Source: an actinobacterium acAMD-2
GTDB lineage: Bacteria > Actinomycetota > Actinomycetes > UBA12327
Reading direction: 5' to 3'
DNA length: 64,000 bases
Assembly (NCBI GenBank): GCA_000754455.1
Contig: JNSE01000031.1
Coordinates: 37,300 to 101,299, forward strand
Positions 1-9,218 of this stretch are shown here, piece by piece. Numbering within the stretch: position 1 is the first letter of the stretch; each line of letters begins with the position of its first letter. The position numbers were made by a program, and so were the translations under genes. The notes below the pieces were generated by a model that had not been told where the DNA came from, made no database searches, and saw nothing but the letters and a program-made list of their open reading frames with translations.

Positions 1-203
1 GTTGAGCGCAGCGCCTCGGCAAATGCGGCGGCTGGACCCGAAGAAAACGCCCACCCCAACAAGACCGGAACCACAATGATGACTAGGCCCATGACGATGC
101 ACCAGGCGGCAGCAATGGCTGATGTCGTGGCGACAGAGCGCGGGTCGACCTCACCCTCGTGGTTGCTTCGCGTCAAACGCGAGAGCAACGGGAGTTTGGT
201 CAC
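1..203 (-). CDS. DUF6350 / PerM-like membrane protein, N-terminal fragment
   Basis: This is the first 67 codons of a gene that runs off the left edge of the window. It starts at a GTG at 203; an in-frame TAA lies nine codons upstream of it. A polar N-terminus of about 28 residues is followed by a hydrophobic span at roughly residues 29-50 that looks like a first membrane helix. The match to the DUF6350 (PerM) family rests on this N-terminus and on position: in actinobacteria that gene lies directly after sucD and before purN-purH, as it would here. Mycobacterial PerM (Rv0955) is a cell-division membrane protein. Only the N-terminus is present, so the family call is moderately sure. Confidence 0.72.
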   Translation of the reverse strand, partial: MTKLPLLSRLTRSNHEGEVDPRSVATTSAIAAAWCIVMGLVIIVVPVLLGWAFSSGPAAAFAEALRS

Positions 204-258
204 CCTGTGATCTTGGCAGGCGAAGACTTAAACAAACGCAATCGCAACGCAGAAGGGG

Positions 259-1131
259 TTAGAGCTTTTCGACAATCTCGCGCATGATGCGAGCGGTCTC
301 TGACGGCGTCTTGCCAACGCGAACGCCAACAGCCTCAAGTGCCTCTTGCTTGGCCTGGGCAGTGCCCGACGATCCGGAGACAATCGCGCCGGCGTGACCC
401 ATGGTCTTGCCTTCAGGAGCCGTGAAGCCCGCAACATAACCCACAACGGGCTTGGTGACGTTGTCCTTGATGAATGCGGCGGCACGCTCTTCAGCATCAC
501 CACCGATTTCACCGATCATGACAATGGCGTCGGTCTCGGGATCGTCTTGGAATGCACGCAACGCATCAATATGTGTGGTGCCAATAATGGGGTCGCCACC
601 AATTCCCACTGCCGAGGAGAAACCAAGATCGCGCAATTCATACATCATTTGGTAGGTCAAGGTTCCGGACTTGCTGACCAAACCAATGCGACCGGCCTTG
701 GTGATGTCACCAGGGATGATGCCCGCGTTGGACTTCCCGGGGCTAATCAGACCAGGACAGTTCGGACCAATCACTCGAGTCGTTCCAGCATTTTGCGCGT
801 ACTGGAAAAACTCGGCTGTGTCAGCGACGGGAACGCCTTCGGTAATGACGACAACCAACGGCACGCCCGCATCAACAGCTTCGATAACGGCGCCCTTGGT
901 AAAACGTGGTGGAACAAAAACCACCGAAACATCGGCACCAGTGGCTGCCACTGCATCGCCAACGGAGTTGAAGACGGGAATGCCGTCGACCTCTTGGCCG
1001 CCCTTGCCGGGCGTCACACCAGCAACGATGTTGGTCCCAGACTCGACCATCCGACGTGTGTGCTTGGTGCCTTCACCGCCGGTGATGCCCTGAACCAAGA
1101 CCTTGCTGTTTTCAGTAATAAAGATTGCCAT
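259..1131 (-). CDS. sucD: Succinyl-CoA ligase (ADP/GDP-forming) subunit alpha
   Basis: SucD is the 290-residue alpha subunit of succinyl-CoA synthetase, which makes ATP or GTP while converting succinyl-CoA to succinate in the TCA cycle. The N-terminal CoA-binding Rossmann domain begins at residue 1 (TGGEGT around 17-22). The conserved GPNCPG segment is at 122-127, and GHAGAI at 245-250 supplies the phosphohistidine, His246. Length is normal for the family. It follows sucC by 14 bases in the same operon. A PerM-like gene follows, the usual actinobacterial order. Confidence 0.98.
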   Translation of the reverse strand: MAIFITENSKVLVQGITGGEGTKHTRRMVESGTNIVAGVTPGKGGQEVDGIPVFNSVGDAVAATGADVSVVFVPPRFTKGAVIEAVDAGVPLVVVITEGVPVADTAEFFQYAQNAGTTRVIGPNCPGLISPGKSNAGIIPGDITKAGRIGLVSKSGTLTYQMMYELRDLGFSSAVGIGGDPIIGTTHIDALRAFQDDPETDAIVMIGEIGGDAEERAAAFIKDNVTKPVVGYVAGFTAPEGKTMGHAGAIVSGSSGTAQAKQEALEAVGVRVGKTPSETARIMREIVEKL

Positions 1132-1145
1132 TGTCTAAAAGTCCC

Positions 1146-2318
1146 TTACTTCGCAGCCAGTTGAGCCGCGCGGCGTGCGGCTCCGTCCATGGTGTCTTCC
1201 AAGATCACAACGCTGAGGTTCGCATCGGTCAAAATCTTTCGTCCCAGATCAGCATTGTTGCCATCGAGCCGAACCACGAGTGGCTTGTCAATCGCGTGAC
1301 CGTGCTCCGCAATCAAGGCAATCGCTTGAACGATTCCGTTAGCCACCGCATCACATGCCGTAATGCCACCGAAGACGTTGACGAAAACTGACTTCACGCT
1401 GGGGTCACCCAAAATGATTTCCAGCCCATCGGCCATTACCTGTGCCGAAGCACCACCGCCGATGTCGAGGAAGTTAGCTGGCGTCACACCGCCGAATTCC
1501 TCACCTGCGTAGGCAACAACATCAAGAGTGGACATCACCAGTCCGGCACCGTTTCCGATGATGCCAACTTCGCCGTCCAGCTTGACGTAGTTCAAGCCCT
1601 TTTCCTTGGCCGCCAACTCGAGTGGGTCAATGGCTGAGTTGTCGACCAGCGCTTCGTGGTCGGGGTGACGGAAGTCCGCGTTCTCGTCCAAGGACACCTT
1701 GCCGTCCAGCGCCAGCACCTTGCCCGATGGATCCTTAACCAGCGGATTCACCTCGACCAACGTGGCGTCTTCTTTGATGAAAACAACCCACAACTTTTGC
1801 AAAATGTCGATGATCTGGTCGCGGATTTCCGGCGCGAAACCTGCTGCGTCAGAAATCTCAGCAGCCTTCGCGGCGGTCACGCCCTCGATGGCATCCACGG
1901 CGATTTTGGCTAGTGCATCGGGACGCTCAACAGCGAGTTGCTCGATTTCCATGCCGCCTTCGACCGAGGCCATGGCCAAGTAGGTGCGGTTTGCGCGGTC
2001 TAACAGGAAGGAGACGTAGTACTCCTCGACGATGTCGCTGGCCTCGGTGATTAGCACCTGATGAACGATGTGGCCCTTGATGTCCAGACCAAGAATGGCT
2101 TCAGCCTTTTCCTGCGCTTCATCAGGAGTTTCGGCGAGCTTGACGCCACCGGCTTTTCCACGACCACCGGTCTTCACCTGGGCCTTGACCACAACCGTGG
2201 TGCCGATCTTTTCCGCTGCATCGCGTGCGGCAGCAGCGGTAGTGACGACGATTCCCGATTGAGTCGGTACGCCGTGCTTAGCGAATAAATCCTTGGCTTG
2301 GTATTCGTACAGATCCAC
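1146..2318 (-). CDS. sucC: ADP-forming succinyl-CoA ligase subunit beta
   Basis: SucC is the beta subunit of succinyl-CoA synthetase. It binds the nucleotide through an N-terminal ATP-grasp domain (glycine-rich GGRGKAGG segment near residue 50) and contacts SucD through its C-terminal ligase domain (FGGITACD). I chose the GTG at 2318: the protein then begins with DLYEYQAKDLF after Met, as in orthologues, and GAGGA lies 8 bases upstream. The frame stays open for 18 more codons upstream, but these have no family match. The product is 390 residues, a typical length. It heads a sucC-sucD operon, divergent from the M23 peptidase gene. Confidence 0.97.
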   Translation of the reverse strand: MDLYEYQAKDLFAKHGVPTQSGIVVTTAAAARDAAEKIGTTVVVKAQVKTGGRGKAGGVKLAETPDEAQEKAEAILGLDIKGHIVHQVLITEASDIVEEYYVSFLLDRANRTYLAMASVEGGMEIEQLAVERPDALAKIAVDAIEGVTAAKAAEISDAAGFAPEIRDQIIDILQKLWVVFIKEDATLVEVNPLVKDPSGKVLALDGKVSLDENADFRHPDHEALVDNSAIDPLELAAKEKGLNYVKLDGEVGIIGNGAGLVMSTLDVVAYAGEEFGGVTPANFLDIGGGASAQVMADGLEIILGDPSVKSVFVNVFGGITACDAVANGIVQAIALIAEHGHAIDKPLVVRLDGNNADLGRKILTDANLSVVILEDTMDGAARRAAQLAAK

Positions 2319-2580
2319 GCGTGGAGTCCTCAAACTTGAGATGAAGGGGGCGAGAGGGCAATCGCTTCTCAACCCGTGACGACAGGGTGAACGCTATCTG
2401 TCCGCGCTCGCGCGCTACGCACCACCCACGCCTACTCGAACCCATCGGTGGATCGGCCCATCTCCCGTCCGCTAGCCACCTGATGACCACCCAGGAACCT
2501 TTGCGTACCATTGACTTCCTGCGTCCTAGGCGATCCCTGGGGCGCTGTCAATGTCAGACCACACCTCCAGGAGCTTGCGC

Positions 2581-3258
2581 GTGCATCCTTACCTCGCGCG
2601 CTGTGTTGTGACTGGAGTGGTGGGTGTGACTCTTGCGGTTGCCGGTACAGCCCTCACTCCCGACACTGCCATTCCCTCTCCATCGGCCAGTCCATCCGTC
2701 GTCGCCGCCAGCAACGCTCCAACCGTGAGCGCCAACGCAAATTTTGCGATCACCCGGGTCGGCGCACAACCAGCCCTTCGAGCAGCCACAGCTCGTAGTG
2801 TCGCGGCGCAACGGGCTTCGCGAAGCAAGGCACGCCTTCGTGCAACGCGGGCTGCGAGCACATGGGTGTGGCCCGTGAGCTCAGTTAGCTTGGGTGAGCG
2901 TTTCGGCGCCTCTGGTGGAAACTGGTCATCGGGTCAGCACACCGGACAAGACTTTGATGGCGACACGGGTGATTCCGTACGCGCCGTAACAAGCGGCGTG
3001 GTGATCTTCGCTGAATCGCTTGGGCGTCGTGGCATCGTGGTGCAGCTTCGCCACAAGGGTGGTATCGAAACCTGGTACTGCCACTTGTCGAAAGTTGACG
3101 TGGCAGTCGGCGACACCGTCACCACCGGCCAACGTGTGGGCCGCATCGGAACCACCGGCAATGTCACCGGTTCACACTTGCACTTTGAACTGCACACCTC
3201 ACCCAAGGTGGCAGTGAACCCCATGCCGTGGTTCAAGCGGAACGGTTTGGGCAACTAA
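2581..3258 (+). CDS. Exported M23 family (LytM-type) metallopeptidase
   Basis: This is a secreted zinc endopeptidase of the LytM/M23 type, expected to cut peptidoglycan cross-bridges or stems. The GTG at 2581 is preferred because AGGAG lies 7 bases before it and the product then starts right at a signal-peptide-like N-terminus (hydrophobic run at about residues 7-22). The frame also opens at an ATG at 2551, without a clear ribosome site. A low-complexity Ala/Ser/Arg linker is followed by the catalytic domain. The zinc motif HTGQD is at about 120-124, CHL has its His near 168, and HLH is at 199-201. All expected ligands are present. Its last four bases overlap the end of the convergent pcrA. 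The same neighbour order (uvrD1/pcrA, M23, sucC, sucD) occurs in mycobacteria. Confidence 0.9.
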   Translation: MHPYLARCVVTGVVGVTLAVAGTALTPDTAIPSPSASPSVVAASNAPTVSANANFAITRVGAQPALRAATARSVAAQRASRSKARLRATRAASTWVWPVSSVSLGERFGASGGNWSSGQHTGQDFDGDTGDSVRAVTSGVVIFAESLGRRGIVVQLRHKGGIETWYCHLSKVDVAVGDTVTTGQRVGRIGTTGNVTGSHLHFELHTSPKVAVNPMPWFKRNGLGN

Positions 3259-5519
3259 AGTTTTTGAACGGGTGCGTAGCGAAGGAGCAGACGCTTCTCC
3301 CCGGTCGAGCCAAAGTCAACCGTTGCCTGTGCCCGATCACCTTCGCCTGATACTGCGACCACTGTGCCCAACCCAAAACTGTCGTGCGTAACCCGATCCC
3401 CTGGCGCCAGGTCAAGAACGGGTTGCCCGGAACTGCGGCGAGCGGCCGGCGCAAACACGGATGGCGTGCGAGACGGCACTGCCTTCCAGCGATCGGAGTG
3501 CGCCACCTCTGCTTCGCGTCGCCAATCCAATAGCTCGGTGGGGATTTCTTCAAGAAAACGGGATGCAAGGTTGTAATTGGGGGCACCCCACGTCGAACGC
3601 GACACAGCACGCGAGAGGTACAACCGTTGACGCGCACGCGTGAGCCCGACATAGGCCAGTCGACGTTCTTCTTGCAATTCGGCCGGATCATCTAGTGAAC
3701 GGATGTGGGGGAAGACGCCATCTTCCATCGCGGTGAGAAACACCACCGGAAATTCCAGACCTTTGGCCGTGTGCAGAGTCATCAACGTGACTACACCGCC
3801 ACCATCATCACCATTGGGGATTGAATCCGCGTCCGCTACCAGTGAGACCCGCTCCAAAAACTCAAACAGGGTGGCTGGCTCGTCATTGTTAGCAGCGGTT
3901 TCCTCGAACTCACGAGCCACAGCTTCGAGTTCGGCCAAGTTTTCGATGCGGGTCTCGTCCTGCGGATCCAACGAGGTCCGCAGTTCCGACAAGTAGCCGG
4001 TCTGATCCAACACAGCTTCAAGAATCTCCGCCGGAGGGGTCTGACTCTCGACAAGAATCTGCAAAACATCCAGAAGTTCGACGAAAGCTTGCATTTGAGT
4101 CCGGGAACGCGTGGCAAGACCAGGTGCTTCGTCGCAACGACGTAGCGCTTCCCAGAAGGTAATGCGTTCGCGGCGCGACAAGGTCTCCACAGCCTCTTGG
4201 GCCTTGTCACCGATGCCGCGTTTGGGCACGTTCAGGATGCGGCGTAACGAAACTTCGTCTTGCGGGTTAGCCAAGATGCGCAAGTAGGCCAAGGCGTCAC
4301 GAATTTCCTTGCGTTCGTAGAACCGCACACCACCCACGACGCGATAAGGCATATCCGATCGAATGAAGACTTCTTCAAACACACGTGATGCAGCATTGGT
4401 CCGATAGAAAATCGCGACATCACAGGGGCGGATTCCTTCATTGCGACCCAGTTCAACGATTTCCTCAGCGACGAAGCGAGCTTCGTCGTGTTCGTCATCG
4501 CCGACGTAACCCACGATCTGCGCTCCGGCGCCCGCGTTTGACCATAACGTCTTGGGCGGGCGATTCGGGTTCTGTGAGATCACCGCATTGGCAGCGCTGA
4601 GGATATTTTGGGTTGAGCGGTAGTTCTGTTCCAACACAATCGTGGTGGCGTTGGGATAGTCCTGCTCAAATTGCAAGATGTTGCGAATCGTTGCGCCACG
4701 AAATGCATAGATGGACTGATCCGAGTCGCCCACAACGCATAGTTCGGCTTGCGGAATCGGGCCAACCGCGGGACCGACAAGTTCACGCACCAAGACATAT
4801 TGCGCATGGTTGGTGTCTTGGTACTCATCGACCAAGATGTGACCGAATCTACGTCGATAAGACTGAAGAACCTCGGGGAAAGCTTGCAGCAGGTTGACGG
4901 TCAGCATGATCAGGTCGTCAAAGTCCATTGCATTGGCTGAACGCAGTCGTCGTTGATACAAGGCGTAGGCCTGAGCCACGGTTTGCTCTTGGTGGCTCGT
5001 GGCTTGCGCTGCGGCGGCTTCGTAGTCAATGAGTTCATTTTTGAAATTACTGACTTGGTTCGAAAACGATCGGGGCGGATAACGCTTGGGGTCAAGGTCA
5101 AGTTCTCGGCACACCATTGTCATCAAGCGTTGCGAATCCGCTGAGTCATAAATCGAGAATGATTTGGTGTAACCGAGGCGATCAGCTTCGGATCGAAGGA
5201 TGCGTACACAGGCCGAGTGAAAGGTGCTCACCCACATCGACTTGGCTTGCGGCCCGATGAGTTCGGCCACGCGCTCTTTCATCTCGCCTGCGGCCTTGTT
5301 GGTGAACGTGATGGCCAGGAGTTCGCTCGGGCGCACACCGCGCGCTCGAATCAAGTGGGCGACCCGATGCGTTAATACGCGCGTTTTGCCCGAGCCGGCT
5401 CCAGCCACGATCAAGAGTGGGGTTCCTGCATGAACCACTGCTGCCCGCTGGGGTTCGTTGAGTCCAGTCAGGAGATCTGATTCAGCCTCACTGGCTGGGT
5501 CAGGAAAGAGAGTGGACAT
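3255..5519 (-). CDS. pcrA: ATP-dependent DNA helicase PcrA/UvrD1
   Basis: This is a 754-residue superfamily 1A 3'-5' DNA helicase for nucleotide-excision repair and for clearing proteins from DNA. Motif I (Walker A, GAGSGKT) is at 40-46, TFTNKAA at about 71-77, motif II DEYQDTN at 231-237, and QNYRST and the VYVGLTRAR-like motif VI follow. The C-terminus ends in a tudor-like segment (GDRVTHDSFGLGTVVAVSGEG), which in PcrA contacts RNA polymerase. Length is normal. The stop codon overlaps the stop of the convergent M23 gene within four bases. The exported M15-like gene lies 34 bases upstream on the same strand. Confidence 0.96.
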   Translation of the reverse strand: MSTLFPDPASEAESDLLTGLNEPQRAAVVHAGTPLLIVAGAGSGKTRVLTHRVAHLIRARGVRPSELLAITFTNKAAGEMKERVAELIGPQAKSMWVSTFHSACVRILRSEADRLGYTKSFSIYDSADSQRLMTMVCRELDLDPKRYPPRSFSNQVSNFKNELIDYEAAAAQATSHQEQTVAQAYALYQRRLRSANAMDFDDLIMLTVNLLQAFPEVLQSYRRRFGHILVDEYQDTNHAQYVLVRELVGPAVGPIPQAELCVVGDSDQSIYAFRGATIRNILQFEQDYPNATTIVLEQNYRSTQNILSAANAVISQNPNRPPKTLWSNAGAGAQIVGYVGDDEHDEARFVAEEIVELGRNEGIRPCDVAIFYRTNAASRVFEEVFIRSDMPYRVVGGVRFYERKEIRDALAYLRILANPQDEVSLRRILNVPKRGIGDKAQEAVETLSRRERITFWEALRRCDEAPGLATRSRTQMQAFVELLDVLQILVESQTPPAEILEAVLDQTGYLSELRTSLDPQDETRIENLAELEAVAREFEETAANNDEPATLFEFLERVSLVADADSIPNGDDGGGVVTLMTLHTAKGLEFPVVFLTAMEDGVFPHIRSLDDPAELQEERRLAYVGLTRARQRLYLSRAVSRSTWGAPNYNLASRFLEEIPTELLDWRREAEVAHSDRWKAVPSRTPSVFAPAARRSSGQPVLDLAPGDRVTHDSFGLGTVVAVSGEGDRAQATVDFGSTGEKRLLLRYAPVQKL

Positions 5520-5553
5520 CCCCTGATCTTATGAGAACAACCGACAGTGGTGA

Positions 5554-7959
5554 TCAGCGAACGGTGACTTGAACAATCGCCGACTTGGCGGGGCGCAGTT
5601 CACAAAACCCTAGAGAGCAATTGTTGCTGGCTTTATACGCTCGGAATTGGCGCAACCCACGCTTTTTGACAAGCACCGGATAGGAATACGCGCCCGTTGA
5701 CTTAACCGTTGCTAGACCCAAGGTCTTCCACAGACCCAAACTGAGCACCTGCACTTTGACCTGCGAGCCCACCAGAGTTGGGGCGACCTTTCCCGTAAAG
5801 GTGATCTTTGAACCGCTGCGAACGCTAGTTCGCGAAGGCACCATCGTCACCGAATAGCGTTGCGCCGCGCGCAGCACCAGCGGCTTTGTGGCAAAGGCCT
5901 TCAGCGTGCAACCCAGGGGGGAACAACTGCTGGCTCCCTTATACACGCGATACGAATGCGAACCATAAGTCTTCACCGGAACAACAACACTGAATTGTCC
6001 ATTCGGTGCGATCCGGGCGGTGCCGACCTTGACCCACTTGCCGGCTTTGAGTTCCTGCAATGCAACTGATCCACCTGCCGTCAGAGCCAACGGCCGAACT
6101 CGACCAGTGATCGTGGGCTGGGCCGGGACTAAGACAGTGGGGACCGACAGTGCTGAGGCGACCACATATTGAGTAGTCACTGGAGTCCACCAACCCACAA
6201 CATCAGCGCGGAAATTGCTACTGCCTGTGAGCCCAGTTAACGAGACTTTCCCATTGGCCCCGACCGGAGCCACAACGTATTGCGCCATGGACGCGGCCGT
6301 GGGAACACTGACTTGATATCCGCTACTTGCTACAGCAGTAGTGGATTTGAATCGAGCGGCAGTTCCGGTGTCTGGATCGAGGGCCAAGACTTGGAGCGCC
6401 ACTGCTTTCGCATTGACCGGGATGCCAAGTTGATTCGCCACCGCGAAGCTCACACTGCGGCCAGAAGTCACTCGGCCTGAGGCACCAAGTCCAGTGGTGG
6501 TGTCCAAAATCCGTTTCGGTTTAGTTCCGGTATGACCTAGTCCGGAAGTTCCATACCAACCATTGATGTCAATGGTTACCTGGACAGCAGAGACGGTATT
6601 GACGTTCTTGATGACGATGGTTCCATCTCTGCGCGAAGCTGTTATGACTGAACTAGAAATGCGCGCATTTGCTCGATAAGAAACCACATCCGTGATCGAC
6701 TCAGTGGCGCCGGCCGGATAAACCCGTAACGTTCCGCTCTTGGTTGCACCAGACGTTGACACCGTCAAGACAAAAGCGCCGGAACCATCACCAGGTACAC
6801 CGTTGCGGCCGCCAAACTTAATCGTCTTGGTCGAATTGGCAGGGATAGAAACGTTGGTCACTACCCGCCGAGGCTCAGTGGGATTGAACAACATGCCGCC
6901 GAATTGCTGGTAGTACCCCAGGACATCAGCGCTGATCCATTGCGCACCCAAACTCGTGGCGAGTGAAATCTTGCCATCCAGACCCAGAGGCACAACCAGA
7001 GTCGATCGCGTTGAACCACCAGCGGCAACCTTCATCGCCACGGACGGAGTTCGCGTTCCCCCGCTAGGCCAGAGATAAACCGATGACGGTGCATTGGTTT
7101 TGGCGCGCACCGAAAGCGCTACGGCGCTTACACCTTCGGTGGGAACTCCACCACGACCAGCGACTTGGACTTCCATTTGCTGTCCCGCACTAGTGTTGCT
7201 GGTGAACTCAAGTCGACACTTCTTCGCGCTAGCAACGCCGAGGCCTCGCAGCGAATCAAGAACTCGAACCGGAGTCACAGGAACGAACTGTTGGCCCTTC
7301 TGCACAGGCGCCGCAGTACCTGCACTGTCAATGGCCCCACATGGTGCGCCCGAATCGAGAACTTGTCCGGTGTAAAACGATGTCGCCGCCATCGCACCAT
7401 CCCACGTGAAGGAAATATGCACGTGGTCTCGGTGACACTCGGTGTCATTACTCGTTGAAGGTCGCGATGAGCAACTCTTGTACTCAGTCCACCCTCGACC
7501 TGGATCGTAGGCTCGCCAAATCTTGTTGTTCCAAATGATGTACATCACGCCGATGCGGCGTGCCATGGCGATCTTGTTCCCATACTGATCGCTCTTTTGC
7601 AGCCAGGCGATGAAACTGTCGGCCGTTGCCTTTTGGTCAACCTTGCGGGCGCTGATCATCCAGTCGAGGGCTCGGCCTTCATGGTGCTCGCTGAGTCCAG
7701 TGCACCCATACCGAGGGATATAGATGACCCGATCCCCATAGGTCTTGAGCAATAGGTCTTTGACGGCCACAACACCAGGCCGCGGAATTGGGTCACAAAT
7801 CTTCTGCGCGAAGTAACCGGTCTGCGGCTCGATCGGCTTGGTGAACGCGCGCGTAACTGGACTCGGTGGGGCGGCCTGTGTGACTAGTGGTTGAGCCACA
7901 AGGAAGCTGACACCGAGCCCGAGAAGGACCAGCCATCTGGTCGCGCGCATAGGGGGCAT
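5554..7959 (-). CDS. Exported multidomain protein with M15-like peptidase domain and tandem C-terminal repeats
   Basis: This 801-residue protein has a signal peptide (basic start, hydrophobic 8-22, cleavage probably near QAA at 28-30). Residues about 40-200 resemble the ARB-07466/VanY-like M15 fold: S90-x-H92-x2-G95-R96-A97-x-D99 and H179-x-H181 give the H-x6-D and H-x-H zinc pattern of D,D-peptidases. Residues about 225-600 hold three divergent copies of a beta-rich module opening with P-x-R-[VI]-[LV]-[DT], known from actinobacterial surface proteins. The last 200 residues are two further repeats, each ending in a Cys pair (CSPLGC, CSLGFC). A cell-wall function is inferred from the N-terminal domain; the role of the repeats is unknown. 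The start is an ATG; a second ATG lies three codons in. Confidence 0.8.
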   Translation of the reverse strand: MPPMRATRWLVLLGLGVSFLVAQPLVTQAAPPSPVTRAFTKPIEPQTGYFAQKICDPIPRPGVVAVKDLLLKTYGDRVIYIPRYGCTGLSEHHEGRALDWMISARKVDQKATADSFIAWLQKSDQYGNKIAMARRIGVMYIIWNNKIWRAYDPGRGWTEYKSCSSRPSTSNDTECHRDHVHISFTWDGAMAATSFYTGQVLDSGAPCGAIDSAGTAAPVQKGQQFVPVTPVRVLDSLRGLGVASAKKCRLEFTSNTSAGQQMEVQVAGRGGVPTEGVSAVALSVRAKTNAPSSVYLWPSGGTRTPSVAMKVAAGGSTRSTLVVPLGLDGKISLATSLGAQWISADVLGYYQQFGGMLFNPTEPRRVVTNVSIPANSTKTIKFGGRNGVPGDGSGAFVLTVSTSGATKSGTLRVYPAGATESITDVVSYRANARISSSVITASRRDGTIVIKNVNTVSAVQVTIDINGWYGTSGLGHTGTKPKRILDTTTGLGASGRVTSGRSVSFAVANQLGIPVNAKAVALQVLALDPDTGTAARFKSTTAVASSGYQVSVPTAASMAQYVVAPVGANGKVSLTGLTGSSNFRADVVGWWTPVTTQYVVASALSVPTVLVPAQPTITGRVRPLALTAGGSVALQELKAGKWVKVGTARIAPNGQFSVVVPVKTYGSHSYRVYKGASSCSPLGCTLKAFATKPLVLRAAQRYSVTMVPSRTSVRSGSKITFTGKVAPTLVGSQVKVQVLSLGLWKTLGLATVKSTGAYSYPVLVKKRGLRQFRAYKASNNCSLGFCELRPAKSAIVQVTVR

Positions 7960-8071
7960 AGTGATCTATCGGCAGTAGGGGGAAGATTTCTTGATGCAAC
8001 ACCTACGATAGAGGGATATTCAGCCATTTGGCCGTATCCCAGCAGGCGTGCCCTGCAGAAATGGGTCCTTT

Positions 8072-8800
8072 GTGATCACTGACGTCTCCAGAGCCCTAGT
8101 AGTTACCGCCCATCCCGATGATGTCGATTTCGGGGCTGCAGGGACTATTGCCTCGTGGGTCGCCGCTGGCATTGACGTGACGTACTGCATTTGTACCGAT
8201 GGTGGAGCCGGCGGTGTCGACCGAGACGTGCCTCGGTCCGAAGTACCCGGCATCCGGCGGGCCGAGCAAATCGCTGCGGCCAAGGCGTGCGGTGTCACCG
8301 ACGTGCGCTTCTTGGGTTACCTCGATGGCGAACTTGTGGTTTCACATGACTTGCGCCGTGACATTGTGCGCGTGATTCGCCAGGTCATGCCCGACCGCAT
8401 GTTGATTCAATCTCCGGAACGCAACTGGGGCCGCATTGGGGCATCACACCCTGATCACTTGGCTGCTGGTGAAGCAGCGATCCAGGCAATCTATCCCGAC
8501 GCACGCAATCCCTTTGCGCATCCCACCTTGCTCAATGACGAAGGCTTAGATGCGTGGACCGTTCGGGAAGTGTGGCTCATGGCTGATGCCAGCCCCAACC
8601 ACTGGGTGGATGTCACCGCACACCTTGACACCAAGTTCGCCGCACTCGATGCCCACGCATCGCAGACGGCACACATGGATGACATGCGAGGAATGATTAC
8701 GCAGTGGATGAAGCTGGGTGCCGAAACTGCTCGTGCCAACGGCATCGACTTACCGGCTGATGCAGCGGTTGAGGCTTTCCGCGTTGTTTCAACGGGATAG
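8072..8800 (+). CDS. PIG-L / LmbE family deacetylase
   Basis: This is a zinc-dependent N-acetylglucosaminyl deacetylase-like protein of the PIG-L (LmbE) family, which includes the mycothiol enzymes MshB and Mca. The AHPDD motif at about 13-17 and the SHPDH motif at about 125-129 supply the metal ligands and the general base. I placed the start at the GTG at 8072 so that the motif sits as near the N-terminus as in relatives; a GTG at 8048 would add eight residues, and neither has a strong ribosome site. The product is 242 residues. The substrate cannot be told from sequence, and this copy is not specifically close to MshB. It is divergent from the M15-like gene and convergent with a membrane-protein gene. 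Confidence 0.88.
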   Translation: MITDVSRALVVTAHPDDVDFGAAGTIASWVAAGIDVTYCICTDGGAGGVDRDVPRSEVPGIRRAEQIAAAKACGVTDVRFLGYLDGELVVSHDLRRDIVRVIRQVMPDRMLIQSPERNWGRIGASHPDHLAAGEAAIQAIYPDARNPFAHPTLLNDEGLDAWTVREVWLMADASPNHWVDVTAHLDTKFAALDAHASQTAHMDDMRGMITQWMKLGAETARANGIDLPADAAVEAFRVVSTG

Positions 8801-8813
8801 AAAAGTCAAAGAC

Positions 8814-8833
8814 TGGTAAGTCTCGACTTACCA
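8814..8833. terminator. Perfect inverted repeat between convergent genes
   Basis: TGGTAAGTC (8814-8822) and GACTTACCA (8825-8833) form a 9-bp perfect inverted repeat with a two-base centre. It lies just after the PIG-L stop and overlaps the last codons of the convergent membrane-protein gene. It could end transcription from both sides. There is no long T tract. Confidence 0.5.
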
Positions 8834-9169
8834 AATCACGGCGATAGCGATGTTGACTACCGTTAAGCCACCAATAAGGCCCCAGACCGGAAGTGAAACC
8901 GTGGCCTTCTTGCGATTAATGATCACTAACACAGCAATCACAGCAGCGATGCCGAGCTTGACGGCCACCTTGGTCTGGTTGACATCAAGTTCCTGCATTT
9001 CGCGCAGGCCTACGAGCAAGATTCCCGTCACCAGTTGAACCAAGATTCCGTGGAACATGGCGTTGTTGATGACTTTTTCTCGGGCTGTCATCTGGACGAA
9101 GAAGCCACCAAACAAGCTGGCCAACCCGATGAAGTGAACGACGAGCACGATTTCGCGAAATATGTCCAT
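8828..9169 (-). CDS. Small four-helix integral membrane protein of unknown function
   Basis: This 113-residue protein is almost wholly hydrophobic, with about four membrane spans: near residues 5-25, 37-53, 66-81 and 93-110. Between them are short loops, one of them basic (NRKK). I chose the ATG at 9169; a TTG two codons upstream is also possible. Similar short membrane proteins are common in actinobacteria, often annotated only as integral membrane proteins. There is no catalytic motif, and I do not assign a function. It lies 49 bases downstream of the aldo/keto reductase gene on the same strand and may be its last operon member. Confidence 0.75.
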   Translation of the reverse strand: MDIFREIVLVVHFIGLASLFGGFFVQMTAREKVINNAMFHGILVQLVTGILLVGLREMQELDVNQTKVAVKLGIAAVIAVLVIINRKKATVSLPVWGLIGGLTVVNIAIAVIW

Positions 9170-9218
9170 AGCCAAACTTTAGCCACACCGCCAGGCAGAA
9201 CGCGACGTGGCTCGCCAA

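Noticed and set aside
2319..2580. Possible c-di-AMP (ydaO) riboswitch before the M23 peptidase gene
   Set aside because: Such riboswitches often precede actinobacterial wall hydrolase genes, but the conserved motif blocks are not visible in this gap.
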